Source: JAJDAH01 sp964487605 (GTDB lineage: Bacteria; Myxococcota_A; Polyangia; Polyangiales; Polyangiaceae). Taken from it: a stretch of DNA of 64,000 nucleotides. Where the stretch lies: contig CAZARU010000012.1 of the NCBI GenBank assembly GCA_964487605.1, forward strand, positions 32,173 to 96,172, given 5' to 3'. The translations under genes and the position numbers were made by a program. The notes beneath the pieces are model-generated. The model was not told the origin of the DNA. It made no database searches and saw only the letters and a list, made by a program, of their open reading frames with translations. Positions 1 to 8,970 of this stretch are shown piece after piece. Numbering within the stretch: position 1 is the stretch's first letter; every line of letters begins with the position of its first letter.

Positions 1-930
1 AACCCGGATCTCGTCGTGGTCGTTCACAACGAGCAGAACGATCTGATGCCGCCCCTGCCCTACTACTCGCACCCTCGGCTCTTCGCGGCCCTTCCGCTCG
101 CCTTCGTCACCTACGTGAACGCGCTCGACCGGTACATGGGCAGCCACTTGCTCTCGGACTCCCCGGGCAGGGTGTCGCGCTTCCAGCAGGACTCCGAGCG
201 CCTGGCGAGGCTCGGCGACGAGCGGTCGTTCGACGTGCTCTTCACGTATCTCGTGCGCCGATGCCCACCGGCGTACTACACCCGCACCAAGGGTCGAGCG
301 CGCCTCTTCGCCTATTCGACGGTGGGGCAGTGGCCACCCGGGCCCGAGCTGACGTTTCCGAACGACTTCCACCCCAACGAGGAGGGCGTCGTCTGGATCG
401 CGGAGCGCCTCGCGCCGCGGGTGCGGCGCATCGCCGACGAGGGAGCGACCTGGCGGTCCCAGGGCGTCGATCCCATCACGGAGGAGTTCGAGTCGGGGTG
501 TGTCCGCGGCGAGCCCCGGCGTGAAGAGCCCTCCGCGGCCCGCAGCCCGACCCCGCCCGCGTCCGCGACGGGTGGCACCGTGGCCGTCCAGGTGCTGCCT
601 CCGGATGCGGGCACGAAGCTCCTCGCCGCCACGGGCCACGCGCTCGGCGATCTGGTCTCCGGTGGCTGGAAGATGGACTCGCTCCGAGTCGATGGTGCGA
701 GCGCGACCCTGACGCTGACCAAGGACGGTGCCGTCGCGCGAATGGTCCTCGACCATCGTTCGACCGCGGGCCCGTCCGACTGGCAGAGCACGAGCTTCCA
801 CATGAAGGCGGACGTATCGGGCGCAGCGGGGGATCCGGCGGCCATGGTCGCCCTTCAGGATCTGGCGAAGAGGATCGACGCGGCGGACCGGGGCGGCTTC
901 TTCATCGAGGCGCGTTCCAGGCCCCGGTGA
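1..930 (+). CDS. SGNH/GDSL-type hydrolase, 3' part (5' end outside window)
   Basis: The frame is open from the first base, so the start lies upstream and only the last 309 codons are visible. The first codons read NPDLVVVVHNEQND, which fits the block III (PDLV...xND) region of SGNH hydrolases. FPNDFHPNEEG follows, with Asp122 and His124 (counted from base 1) as the expected Asp-x-x-His-like catalytic pair of block V (here D-F-H). The family cleaves ester or acyl groups, often on cell-surface polymers. After about residue 175 a Pro/Ser-rich linker leads to a roughly 110-residue C-terminal domain I do not recognise. The gene sits 28 bases upstream of a DUF5989-like microprotein and a carbamoyltransferase, a grouping I associate with surface or metabolite carbamoylation loci. 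The catalytic Ser block is not visible. Confidence 0.75.
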   Translation, partial: NPDLVVVVHNEQNDLMPPLPYYSHPRLFAALPLAFVTYVNALDRYMGSHLLSDSPGRVSRFQQDSERLARLGDERSFDVLFTYLVRRCPPAYYTRTKGRARLFAYSTVGQWPPGPELTFPNDFHPNEEGVVWIAERLAPRVRRIADEGATWRSQGVDPITEEFESGCVRGEPRREEPSAARSPTPPASATGGTVAVQVLPPDAGTKLLAATGHALGDLVSGGWKMDSLRVDGASATLTLTKDGAVARMVLDHRSTAGPSDWQSTSFHMKADVSGAAGDPAAMVALQDLAKRIDAADRGGFFIEARSRPR

Positions 931-958
931 CGCCCGGTGCGCCGGGTGCGACGACCCC

Positions 959-1120
959 GTGCTACGCTCACCTCGGAGCGTGCGTGAGCTTTGGCTCTTC
1001 CTGAAGACGCGACGGAGGTGGTGGTTGCCGCCGCTGCTGATCGCGTTCCTCTTGCTCGGACTGACGATCTTCGTCGGGCAGGTGAGCGGAACCGGGCCCT
1101 TCGTCTACACGCTGTTCTGA
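959..1120 (+). CDS. DUF5989-like single-span microprotein, 53 aa
   Basis: A short GTG-started gene lies between the SGNH hydrolase and the carbamoyltransferase. Its product has a basic, Trp-rich N-terminus (LWLFLKTRRRWW), one transmembrane segment at about residues 24-41, and the C-terminal motif GPFVYTLF. An N-terminal FLK-R-RWW, one helix and a terminal PF(I/V)YTLF is the pattern I recall for DUF5989 proteins, which occur beside SxtJ and carbamoyltransferase genes. The stop is 25 bases before the carbamoyltransferase ATG, so the three genes are probably co-transcribed. An internal GTG at 980 is an alternative start (46 aa). Function is unknown; a membrane partner for the SxtJ domain is my inference. 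Confidence 0.72.
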   Translation: MLRSPRSVRELWLFLKTRRRWWLPPLLIAFLLLGLTIFVGQVSGTGPFVYTLF

Positions 1121-1145
1121 GCCACCCGTCGGCACCCGCGTTCGC

Positions 1146-3362
1146 ATGACGCGGCCTCCGGTGTACGTCCTCGGACTGAGCGCGCACTACCACGACGCCG
1201 CCGCGGCCCTGTTGGCCGACGGTGCCGTGATTGCGGCCGCCCAGGAAGAGCGCTTCACGCGTCACAAGGGGGATCCGCGCATCCCGGTACACGCCGTCGG
1301 CTACTGCCTCGCCGAGGCGGGGATCCGCATCGACGACGTGGCGCACGTCGCGTTCTACGAGAAGCCCTGGGTGCACTTCGAGCGAATCCTCGATACGGCG
1401 ACGAGCGTCGCCCCGGCCGGCTTCGCGTTGTTCCAGCGGGCCATGCCGCCCTGGATCTCGGAGAAGCTCCTCGCCCGCAGCAGTCTCCGCCGGGCGCTGC
1501 GGTTCCGCGGCAGCGTCCTCTTCGTCGACCACCACGAATCGCACTTCGGCGCCGCGTTCTACCCGTCGCCGTTCGAGCAGGCCGCGATTCTGACGGTGGA
1601 CGGAACCGGCGAGTGGGCCACTGCCGCCTGGGGATGGGGCGATCGTGGCGAGCTGCACCGCGACGGCGAACTGCGCTTCCCGCATTCGCTCGGGCTCCTG
1701 TACGCCGCGTTCACCGCGCACCTCGGCTTCGAGGTCAACGAGGGCGAGTACAAGGTCATGGGCCTCGCACCTTACGGCGAGCCGACCCTCGTCCAGACCC
1801 TCCTCGACGAGATCGTCGATCTCCGCCCCGACGGGTCGCTCCGCCTGAACCTCGACTACTTCGACTACCTGCGCCGAGCGTCGATGACGAACGACCGCTT
1901 TTCGCGCCTGGTCGGGGCACCACCGCGGGCGCCGGAGAGCCCCTTGCTGCAGATCCACCTGGACCTCGCGCGTTCGATCCAGGCGATCACCGAGGAGGCC
2001 ATGCTCCGCATGGCTCGGCACGTTCACGCACGGACGGGCCAGGATCGCCTCGTTCTGGCCGGCGGTGTGGCCCTCAACTCCGTCGCGAACGGCAGGCTCG
2101 CCCGGGAGTCCCCGTTCCGCGAGATCTGGATCCAGCCGGCGGCGGGCGACGCCGGATCTGCGGTCGGCGCCGCGAAGGTCGCCTGGCACCGCTACCTGGG
2201 GCAGGAACGCGTCGTCTCGGGGCGCGGGGACGGTCTGCGCGGAGGTCACCTCGGCCCGGAATTTTCGACCGTGGCGACCCGCGCTCAGCTGGACCGCGTG
2301 AACGCCGTCTATCGGGAGCTGGGCGACCCCGAGCTGTTCGGCGTGACCGCAGCACATCTCGACGCCGGCGACGTCGTCGGCTGGTTCGACGGACGGATGG
2401 AGTACGGCCCTCGTGCCCTGGGCGCGCGGTCCATTCTCGCGGACGCGCGATCCCCCACCATGCGCCACGTGCTGAACGAGAAGATCAAGCAGCGCGAGGC
2501 GTTCCGACCCTTCGCACCTGCGGTCCTCGCGCATCGAAGCGAGGAGTGGTTCCAGCACGCTGGCCCGTCGCCCTACATGCTCTTCGTCGCCCAGGTCCAC
2601 GAGGACCACCAGAAGGGCGCCGACAGGGCACGGGCGCTTCGTGGCCTCGAGAAGCTCGACGTTTTGCGGTCCGACATCCCGGCGGTCACCCACGTCGATG
2701 GATCGGCTCGGCTGCAGACGGTGGACGGCGAGTACTTGCCGCGTTTTCGCGGGCTCCTCGAGGCGTTCGAGGCGCGCACGGGTTGTCCCGTGATCGTGAA
2801 CACGTCCTTCAACGTCCGCGGCGAGCCCATCGTCTGCACGCCTCACGACGCCTACCGCTGCTTCATGCGTACCGACATGGACGTGCTCGTCCTCGGCAGC
2901 TTGTTCCTGTCCAAGGGCGAGCAGCCGCCCTGGTCCGAGGCACCACCGCCCGCGAGCCCCTGGGCTCCGCCCGAGGACCTTCGCTCGCCGCGAGCCATGG
3001 GGTTCTCGTTCGGCACGGTGTTCGTCGCCGCCGCCTGCTTCGGCCTGTGGGAGGCGACCGCCACCCTGAGTCCCGGGCGAGTCGCCCTGCTCGCCGTGGG
3101 CCTCGCGCTCTTCGGGGTCGCGGTGATCGCGCCCGCGGTCCTCCGCGGCGCCAACCGAGCGCTGACCCGCGTACTGACTCCCTTCGGGACGGTCACGACC
3201 GGCGTGCTCCTGACCGTCGTGTTCGTGCTGCTCATCGTGCCGATCGCCCTCGTGCGTCGAGCCCTCCGGGACGACTCCCTGGGAAGGACCGCCCGGGAGT
3301 CGTACTGGCAGCAGCCGGCGGAGGACCTTCGCGGGCGCGAGCGGTACGAGATGCAGTTCTGA
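1146..3362 (+). CDS. Carbamoyltransferase with fused C-terminal SxtJ-like membrane domain
   Basis: This 738-residue protein begins as a NodU/CmcH/TobZ-type O-carbamoyltransferase, which transfers a carbamoyl group from carbamoyl phosphate (via carbamoyl-adenylate) to a hydroxyl. Visible motifs are LGLSAHYHDAAAAL near residue 9, the metal-binding DHHESHFGAAF near 128, TVDGTGEWAT near 151, NEGEYKVMGLAPYG near 198, and the C-terminal MEYGPRALGARSIL near 418 and NTSFNVRGEPIV near 552. From about residue 615 it continues into roughly 120 extra residues with three predicted membrane helices (about 618-636, 643-667, 679-703) and an ending RESYWQQP. That layout matches stand-alone SxtJ proteins. Such enzymes are normally around 580-620 residues and soluble, so the fusion is notable. 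The substrate cannot be told; a surface glycan or lipid is likely given the membrane anchor. Confidence 0.88.
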   Translation: MTRPPVYVLGLSAHYHDAAAALLADGAVIAAAQEERFTRHKGDPRIPVHAVGYCLAEAGIRIDDVAHVAFYEKPWVHFERILDTATSVAPAGFALFQRAMPPWISEKLLARSSLRRALRFRGSVLFVDHHESHFGAAFYPSPFEQAAILTVDGTGEWATAAWGWGDRGELHRDGELRFPHSLGLLYAAFTAHLGFEVNEGEYKVMGLAPYGEPTLVQTLLDEIVDLRPDGSLRLNLDYFDYLRRASMTNDRFSRLVGAPPRAPESPLLQIHLDLARSIQAITEEAMLRMARHVHARTGQDRLVLAGGVALNSVANGRLARESPFREIWIQPAAGDAGSAVGAAKVAWHRYLGQERVVSGRGDGLRGGHLGPEFSTVATRAQLDRVNAVYRELGDPELFGVTAAHLDAGDVVGWFDGRMEYGPRALGARSILADARSPTMRHVLNEKIKQREAFRPFAPAVLAHRSEEWFQHAGPSPYMLFVAQVHEDHQKGADRARALRGLEKLDVLRSDIPAVTHVDGSARLQTVDGEYLPRFRGLLEAFEARTGCPVIVNTSFNVRGEPIVCTPHDAYRCFMRTDMDVLVLGSLFLSKGEQPPWSEAPPPASPWAPPEDLRSPRAMGFSFGTVFVAAACFGLWEATATLSPGRVALLAVGLALFGVAVIAPAVLRGANRALTRVLTPFGTVTTGVLLTVVFVLLIVPIALVRRALRDDSLGRTARESYWQQPAEDLRGRERYEMQF

Positions 3363-3369
3363 CGGCCCC

Positions 3370-3519
3370 TCAGCGGCGCAACACGTCCGTCAGGCCGCTC
3401 ACGAAGCCGACCTCGGAGAGGAGCACCACGGACGCCACGGCGAGAGCGACCAGGGCGAGGAGCGCGAACCCCAGCCGTCGGTTCCGCCGTGCGTAACGCA
3501 AAAAGCCACGAGGGGTCAT
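3370..3519 (-). CDS. Possible small basic single-span membrane protein, 49 aa
   Basis: This minus-strand ORF sits in the 357-base gap between the carbamoyltransferase stop and the start of the FHA-AAA regulator. The predicted product starts MTPRGFLRYARRNRR, has one hydrophobic helix (about residues 21-42) and ends in a short polar tail. The positive-inside N-terminus and clean single helix resemble a real membrane microprotein, and the size and topology echo the DUF5989-like protein upstream, though I see no sequence match. There is no good ribosome binding site before the ATG. The frame stays open further upstream to 3714, but that extension is low in hydrophobic content and looks non-coding. 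It is convergent with the carbamoyltransferase. The rest of the gap shows nothing recognisable. Confidence 0.4.
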   Translation of the reverse strand: MTPRGFLRYARRNRRLGFALLALVALAVASVVLLSEVGFVSGLTDVLRR

Positions 3520-3719
3520 CGAACGAGGGAAGACCAACCCGGGAGGTGCTGCATCTCGATGGACTCTGGGGAAAGGCGGCGACCGGGTCAATGCCGCCGG
3601 ATGCGAGGGACCGCCGGACGCACCGTGCGTCGCGTGATATGAATCCGGCCCGGCGGTGGCGACGGACGCGGAGGGGAGCCGGGCGAACCGCGGACGTTTC
3701 GGCGGATTCATCACTCGAT

Positions 3720-5123
3720 ATGGGCGACGACACGCAGACGGGCCCGGTCTGGCTGAGGCGCGACGACTCCGAAAACACGCGCTCCGCGAAGCTCGGTCTG
3801 ATGATCGCCTGGAGCCCGTCCGAGCCAGCGCGCGTCGGCGAGATCGGGATCGTTCCCGCGGACGGCAAGGCGTGGATCGTGGGGCGAGGAGACGAGTCCA
3901 GCGAGGCCGCGCCGCGCCTGAGGTTCGCCAGGCTCCGGCCGTCGAGCGGGCCCTTCACGCGGCCGCTCGAGGCTCCCAGCCTCTCACGCCAGCAGCTCGC
4001 CGTGAGAAGCAGAGACGGGCAGCTGTTCATCGAACGCCGCGGCCGGGCGCCGTTGCGCGTCAACGGACGCGGCGTGGAAACGGCCGTCGTTCGACCGGGT
4101 GATCGCGTCACCATCGATCGTCAGCTCGTGCTGCTCTGCGTGGACCGCACGACGGGTCATGGCCCGGAAGCCTCGGCCGAGTTCCCCTTTGCGGAGCCGG
4201 ACCCGTCCGGCATGGTGGGTGAATCGACGACCGCGTGGCGCGTCCGATCCGAGATCGCCTTCTACGCCCAGCGCGAGGGACATTGCCTGGTGGTCGGCCC
4301 CAGCGGGTCGGGAAAGGAACTCGCGGCGCGGGCGATGCACGCGCTCTCCCCGAGGCGAGAGCGCCCCTTCGTCGCCCGTAACGCCGCGACGCTCCCCGCA
4401 GGCATCATCGACGCAGAGCTGTTCGGCAACGCGCGCAACTACCCGAACGCGGGAATGCGCGAGCGCGGCGGACTGGTCGGCGAGGCCGAGGGCGGCACGC
4501 TGTTCCTCGACGAGATTGGCGAGCTACCGGACGAGCTGCAAGCCCACCTGCTCCGGCTGCTGGACCACGGCGAGTACCACCGGCTCGGGGAGGATCGTGG
4601 TCGCCGCGCCGACCTGCGCGTGGTGGGTGCCACGAATCGGACCCTCGAGGCGATCAAGCCCGACCTGCTCGCACGGCTCACGCTTCGGCTGCGGACGCCC
4701 GGCCTCGACGAGCGGCGCGAGGACGTGCCCCTCCTGGCTCGCTCCGTCCTGACGCGACTGGCGACCAGCGACCCCTCCCTGGCGGCGCGGTTCCTCGCGG
4801 ACGGGGAGCCCCGGTTCGACCCCGAGCTCGTGGAGGCGCTGGTCGTCCACGACTGGCAGACGCACGCTCGCGAGCTCGAGAGCCTGCTGATTCTCGCCAT
4901 GGCGACGAGCACGAAGTCCTACGTCGACCTGACTCCCGCGGTACGAGAGCGGCTACGGTCGGTCGAGCGCGAACTCCCGGACCGCGACACCATCGAGGAG
5001 GCGCTCCGTCGGGCCGGCGGCAACGTCTCCGTTGCCTGGCAGGACCTGGGCCTCTCCAGTCGCGACGCGCTCAACCGCCTGATCAAGAAGCTCGGCATCG
5101 TGGTGCGGCGCGACCGGGACTGA
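3720..5123 (+). CDS. FHA domain + AAA+ (enhancer-binding-like) regulator with Fis-type HTH
   Basis: The 467-residue product has an N-terminal FHA-like phosphothreonine-binding region (about 45-145, with IVGRGDES near 52). An AAA+ module follows, with Walker A GPSGSGKE near 193 and Walker B GGTLFLDEIGEL near 259. The C-terminal Fis-like helix-turn-helix starts near 423 (EEALRRAGGNVSVAW). This is the layout of myxobacterial sigma-54 activators that sense Ser/Thr kinase signals. However, the loop that should carry GAFTGA and contact sigma-54 reads ELFGNARNYPNAGMRERG. The remodelling contact is therefore missing, and the protein may work as a sigma-70-type regulator or a non-activating AAA+ switch. 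I chose ATG 3720 because the frame upstream (open to 3489) looks non-coding; the ribosome binding site is weak. Confidence 0.82.
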   Translation: MGDDTQTGPVWLRRDDSENTRSAKLGLMIAWSPSEPARVGEIGIVPADGKAWIVGRGDESSEAAPRLRFARLRPSSGPFTRPLEAPSLSRQQLAVRSRDGQLFIERRGRAPLRVNGRGVETAVVRPGDRVTIDRQLVLLCVDRTTGHGPEASAEFPFAEPDPSGMVGESTTAWRVRSEIAFYAQREGHCLVVGPSGSGKELAARAMHALSPRRERPFVARNAATLPAGIIDAELFGNARNYPNAGMRERGGLVGEAEGGTLFLDEIGELPDELQAHLLRLLDHGEYHRLGEDRGRRADLRVVGATNRTLEAIKPDLLARLTLRLRTPGLDERREDVPLLARSVLTRLATSDPSLAARFLADGEPRFDPELVEALVVHDWQTHARELESLLILAMATSTKSYVDLTPAVRERLRSVERELPDRDTIEEALRRAGGNVSVAWQDLGLSSRDALNRLIKKLGIVVRRDRD

Positions 5124-5132
5124 AGCGCTGGT

Positions 5133-6953
5133 TCAAGGCCTCGGGCGAAACACCAGCGCCTCCTGGGCGAAGTCGCTCGGGACGTAGAGGAATCCATCCT
5201 TCCAGTCGAGGTGCCAGTACCAGGCGCCCGGGGCAGGACCGATGGCGATGCCGTCGTACGTTCGACCGGCCTCGAAGTCCTGCAGCAGCACGGGGCCCGA
5301 AGGGTCCGCTAGGGAGAACACCAGGAGGTGCGGGGGCACCGGATATCCAGGACCCCAGGACCCGACGTACAGCGCGGAGCAGTCGGGCGCGATCTGGATG
5401 CCGTGAGGGTCCCAGAGCGCCGCGACCTGCGCGTCGGTGACGGATGCGACCGCAGTGCACGACGAGAAGGGCGTGCACGACGCGGTGTCGAAGACATCGA
5501 TGCGCCGCCCGGTGCGCCCGATGACGTAGACGTAGCCGTTGGCCGGGCACGCCGCGACGCCGAACGGCGTGCCACCGACCGGGAACGACTCCATGGGCGA
5601 GAGGCGGCCATCGCACTGGATGCGCGAGCGCCCGACGAGCCCGGCGCCGGAGCCGCTCTTGTCGGTCCAGTACAGAAATGGGCCGGCGCGGTGGAGCGTC
5701 TGCAGCGATCCGAGCTTGGTACCGCCCGTCGGATCGGTCGTGTTGTAGATGCCCCCGGAGATGGAGCGGAGCGCCGAGAAAGAGGCCACGTGGCTGACCG
5801 CGCCGATGGTGACGCTGTCCTGAACGGGAGAATATCCCGACGGTGGGACGCCGGACGACGGCGATGCCGGGAGCGCGCCACCTGGGAGCAGCGGCGCGAC
5901 GTGGAACTGCCAGGCGTTCACGCCCGGCACGTACAGGGTCTGGTCATCGCCGGAGAGGAACGTGTGCTCGGCGTTGTAGCTCCACGCGCGCGACTCCACC
6001 TCGGTCAGTCGCCCCGTCGCCGGATCCCGATCGAACCGCGCGTTCTTCGAGCCCCAGCTCGAAAGGTACGCGCGAGTGCCGGCCTGATTGAACGCGAAGC
6101 GCCCGCGCGGCTCCGGGAACGCCACGGCTTGCACCAGCTCCAGGCGCGGCCCCGCGATGGGCGCCGCCGGCGGTACGTCGGCGAGGCAGCTCCCCGCAGA
6201 GCCACCGCTTCCCGCCGCACCGCTCGTTCCCGCCGTACCGCTCGTTCCCGCCGCACCGCCGCTACCCGCCGTGCCGCCGCTGCCCGACGTGCCGCCGCTG
6301 CCCGACGTGCCGCCGCCACCCGACGTGCCGCCGCCGCCCGACATGCCGCCGCCACCAGCGCTGCCAGCGGTGCCCCCCACGCCGCCTGCTCCCGCCGCTC
6401 CGCCCGACCCGGCGAGGCCGCCCGCGCCACCGCCGGCGTCGCTTCCCCCGGATGCACCAGCGCTTCCGCCGCTCGCCGCACCCGATGCCCCGCCGGTTCC
6501 GGCCGACCCGTCGACGCCTGCGGCACCGGACGCGGCCGCGGCGCCCGCATCACCATCCCCACCGCCCGCACCGCCCACCGGAGCGTCCTCCGACGCGTCG
6601 GATTGACCGCTACCGCCAGCGCCACCTCCACCGCTCCCCGCGTGGATGCCACCGCTGCCCGCTCGCGCGTCGGTGGATCCGGCTGCGCCATCGCCGGACG
6701 TTCCACCTCCCCCGTCTCGACACTCGCAAGGTCCGCGCATGCCACTCGCGTCGCAGGTGCTCACGCCCTGGCAGCCTTCGGCAGTGACGCATCCCTCCGT
6801 CGATCCCGGACTGCAGGGTTCGACGGTCGTCGAGCGCGTCGAGCCGCAGGCCGTGCCCAGGTGACCCGCAACCGTCGCCAAGGCGATCGCGACCAGACCC
6901 CATCGTGCCCGCCCGGGCGCCACCACCCGATCCCGCCTCATCCGCACCGCCAT
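5133..6953 (-). CDS. Secreted lipoprotein: Gly/Ser/Ala linker + beta-propeller
   Basis: The N-terminus has an Arg-rich start, a hydrophobic stretch and a lipobox ending GTAC, so it is probably exported and lipidated. A short Cys region follows (CSPGSTEGC...CQGVSTC...CEC). Next comes a linker of roughly 170 residues made almost only of Gly, Ser, Ala and Thr with GGTSG-like units. The C-terminal 330 residues or so look like a six- or seven-bladed propeller of the LVIVD/lactonase type: repeated patterns such as GTRAYLSSWG, LYVPGVNAW, YVYVIGRTG and ALYVGSWGPG. No catalytic residues can be named, so a binding or surface role is as likely as an enzyme. ATG 6941 is an alternative start four codons later. 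It is divergent from the kinase gene at 7168. Confidence 0.75.
   Translation of the reverse strand: MAVRMRRDRVVAPGRARWGLVAIALATVAGHLGTACGSTRSTTVEPCSPGSTEGCVTAEGCQGVSTCDASGMRGPCECRDGGGGTSGDGAAGSTDARAGSGGIHAGSGGGGAGGSGQSDASEDAPVGGAGGGDGDAGAAAASGAAGVDGSAGTGGASGAASGGSAGASGGSDAGGGAGGLAGSGGAAGAGGVGGTAGSAGGGGMSGGGGTSGGGGTSGSGGTSGSGGTAGSGGAAGTSGTAGTSGAAGSGGSAGSCLADVPPAAPIAGPRLELVQAVAFPEPRGRFAFNQAGTRAYLSSWGSKNARFDRDPATGRLTEVESRAWSYNAEHTFLSGDDQTLYVPGVNAWQFHVAPLLPGGALPASPSSGVPPSGYSPVQDSVTIGAVSHVASFSALRSISGGIYNTTDPTGGTKLGSLQTLHRAGPFLYWTDKSGSGAGLVGRSRIQCDGRLSPMESFPVGGTPFGVAACPANGYVYVIGRTGRRIDVFDTASCTPFSSCTAVASVTDAQVAALWDPHGIQIAPDCSALYVGSWGPGYPVPPHLLVFSLADPSGPVLLQDFEAGRTYDGIAIGPAPGAWYWHLDWKDGFLYVPSDFAQEALVFRPRP
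6187..6606 (-). repeat. Degenerate short-period repeat encoding the Gly/Ser/Ala linker
   Basis: On the plus strand this stretch is a run of near-identical 15- to 18-base units such as gacgtgccgccgctgccc. Read on the minus strand they encode the GGTSGSGG-like linker of the propeller lipoprotein. Units are most regular at about 6250-6350 and decay toward 6600. This is coding low complexity, not a CRISPR array, since the units abut and there are no unique spacers. Slippage here would lengthen or shorten the linker without shifting frame. Confidence 0.8.
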
Positions 6954-7167
6954 CGCCGAACGACGGAGCAATCGGCGTGCCGCGACGCGCCGTTCATCGC
7001 GCCGAAACCGGTCTCGAGAAACCCGCGCACGGCGCGACTCGGCGGCGCGACGAGGCCTCGCGGGTCTGCGCGCGCACGAAGGTTCCGTGTGCGCGCACAG
7101 TCGAGGCTCAGTCGCGACGACGGTCCCGCGGAGCGTGAACGACGGGGCTATACTCCGCCGCACGGGA

Positions 7168-8970
7168 ATGCGGGAGGCAGCACGAATCTGGGCTGGACGC
7201 GTGGTGGACTTCGTCAGCCCGCTCCGACGCTTGAGCCTCGTCGAGCGGGCGGCTCTGGAAGAAGAGCGGCGGACGTTCAACACGCGGCGCACGCGCGTGT
7301 TCTCGCCGGTCATGATGGTGCTGCACGCCACGTTCGCGGTGAACTTCGCGCTCCAGTCGGGCCACGCGCCAGAGGTGCTCGGGGGTTATCGAGTGCTGTC
7401 GCTCGTGCACCTGGGTTTCCTCTGCGCCAACTCGCTCCTCTGGGTCCTGCGTCGCGCGGAGCGCGTCGAACGAGTGGTCGGCGAGATCTTCTTCATGACC
7501 TACCTGACCTACGGGGTCGTCGTGAGCACCGTCGCGCAGCTCACGTCCCGGAACACCGACGTCTATCTCGTCGTGATGATCGCGACGGCCGCGGTCCTGC
7601 GCATTCACGCCATTCCGGCGGCCATCGGATCGACGGTGGCCCTCGTCGCGCTTCTCGCGGGAGTCTCGTGGTTGCAGTCGGACCCCGTCGCCCGAGCGTC
7701 GGCGCTGAACAACGCGGTGCCCGTGACGGTCATCGCGTGGATCTTCGGTCGCGCGCAGCTCGGCGCGTTCGTGTCGGACCTTCTGCAGCGCCGCACCATC
7801 CAGACGCAGCGCGACGCCCTCGAGCAGGCGAATGTCTCCCTCGACGAGGCCAACCGCGAACTCGCGGAGCGAAAGGCCACGCTCGAGGTCAGGGTGCGCG
7901 ACCAGGTGAGCGAGATCGTCGAGCGGGCGGCCGAGATCGCGCGACTGGACGAGCACCTGAGAGCGAACGTCAAGGAGCGTTCTGCGGATCTCGGTCGCGT
8001 CATCGCAGCCGTGGGTCGCACCTTCGACGGCTCCATGGCCCCAGGAACCGAACTGGCCGGACGGTTCGTCATCGGCCGCCTGCTCGGCCGCGGAGGAATG
8101 GGTGCGGTCTACGAAGCGCGCGACCGGCGCACCGACGAGGCGCTCGCCGTCAAGGTGCTCCACGGCGTGCCCGACGTCGCCGCGTTGCAGCGGTTCGTAC
8201 GCGAGGTCGCCACGATGGCCGGGCTGCGTCACGGGGCCATCGCGCGCTCGTACGCCATCGACATCACGGCCGACGGACGACCGTATCAGGTGCAGGAGCT
8301 CGTCCACGGAACGTCCCTGGAGCGAGAGCTGGCTCACCGCATCGTCTTTCGCCCTGCCCACGCGGCCCGTATCGGCGCCGTGCTCGCCGACGCGCTGGCG
8401 GCCGCCCACGCGAGCGGAGTGATCCACCGGGACGTGAAGCCGGGCAACGTGTTGCTCACGACGACGAAGCCGGGGCTGAAGCTCCTCGACTTCGGAATCT
8501 CGAAGCTCACCGAGGCCGCGCCGGACGAGGACGGCACCCGACCGAGCGTGGCCATCGGTACGCCAGCGTTCATGGCGCCCGAGCAGATCTCCAACCCGAC
8601 GGGTGTGACCGTCCAGGCGGACGTTCACGCCCTGGGCCTGACGCTCTACCTGTTGCTCTCCGGGCGGCTCCCCTACGCCGGCGCCTCGCCCGCGGAGCTG
8701 CTCCTCGCCCACGTGGCGCGGACACCCGAACCGCTCGCGTCGGCCGCACCGGACGTACCACGGGCCCTGGCCGACCTGGTCATGTCGTGCCTGGCGAAGG
8801 ATCCCGACGATCGACCCACCGCCCGGAATCTCGCCGCCGCGCTGTCGCGAGCAGCCGATGCGCTCGACGCGCCGGACCTCGACGCGATGAACGTTGCAGC
8901 GGCCGCGGGCTCCGAAGCCGTGACGACGGAGGCGAGCGCGCTGGCAACGGCGGCCACGGCGATCTCGTGA
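7168..8970 (+). CDS. Membrane Ser/Thr protein kinase: 6-TM sensor, coiled coil, C-terminal kinase
   Basis: The 600-residue protein has about six predicted membrane helices in residues 45-205, then a charged heptad-rich coiled coil (about 210-290), then a complete Hanks-type kinase domain. Kinase motifs are GRGGMG at 307-312, the ATP lysine K329 in AVKVL, the catalytic loop HRDVKPGN at 420-427, DFG at 441-443 and an APEQ P+1 region. In most bacterial receptor kinases the kinase is N-terminal to the membrane segment, so this order is inverted; it resembles MASE-like sensor modules placed before an output. ATG 7168 was chosen over upstream in-frame codons (frame open from 7087). A TATACT hexamer at 7149-7154 could be a -10 box. 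The stop overlaps the GTG of the LOG gene. Confidence 0.88.
   Translation: MREAARIWAGRVVDFVSPLRRLSLVERAALEEERRTFNTRRTRVFSPVMMVLHATFAVNFALQSGHAPEVLGGYRVLSLVHLGFLCANSLLWVLRRAERVERVVGEIFFMTYLTYGVVVSTVAQLTSRNTDVYLVVMIATAAVLRIHAIPAAIGSTVALVALLAGVSWLQSDPVARASALNNAVPVTVIAWIFGRAQLGAFVSDLLQRRTIQTQRDALEQANVSLDEANRELAERKATLEVRVRDQVSEIVERAAEIARLDEHLRANVKERSADLGRVIAAVGRTFDGSMAPGTELAGRFVIGRLLGRGGMGAVYEARDRRTDEALAVKVLHGVPDVAALQRFVREVATMAGLRHGAIARSYAIDITADGRPYQVQELVHGTSLERELAHRIVFRPAHAARIGAVLADALAAAHASGVIHRDVKPGNVLLTTTKPGLKLLDFGISKLTEAAPDEDGTRPSVAIGTPAFMAPEQISNPTGVTVQADVHALGLTLYLLLSGRLPYAGASPAELLLAHVARTPEPLASAAPDVPRALADLVMSCLAKDPDDRPTARNLAAALSRAADALDAPDLDAMNVAAAAGSEAVTTEASALATAATAIS

Noticed and set aside
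855..2846. A 663-codon minus-strand open frame
   Set aside because: It is antisense to the carbamoyltransferase, with no domain motif and a composition typical of GC-rich shadow frames.
6187..6606. Regular repeats that could suggest a CRISPR array
   Set aside because: Units abut without unique spacers and encode a Gly/Ser/Ala linker in the lipoprotein frame.
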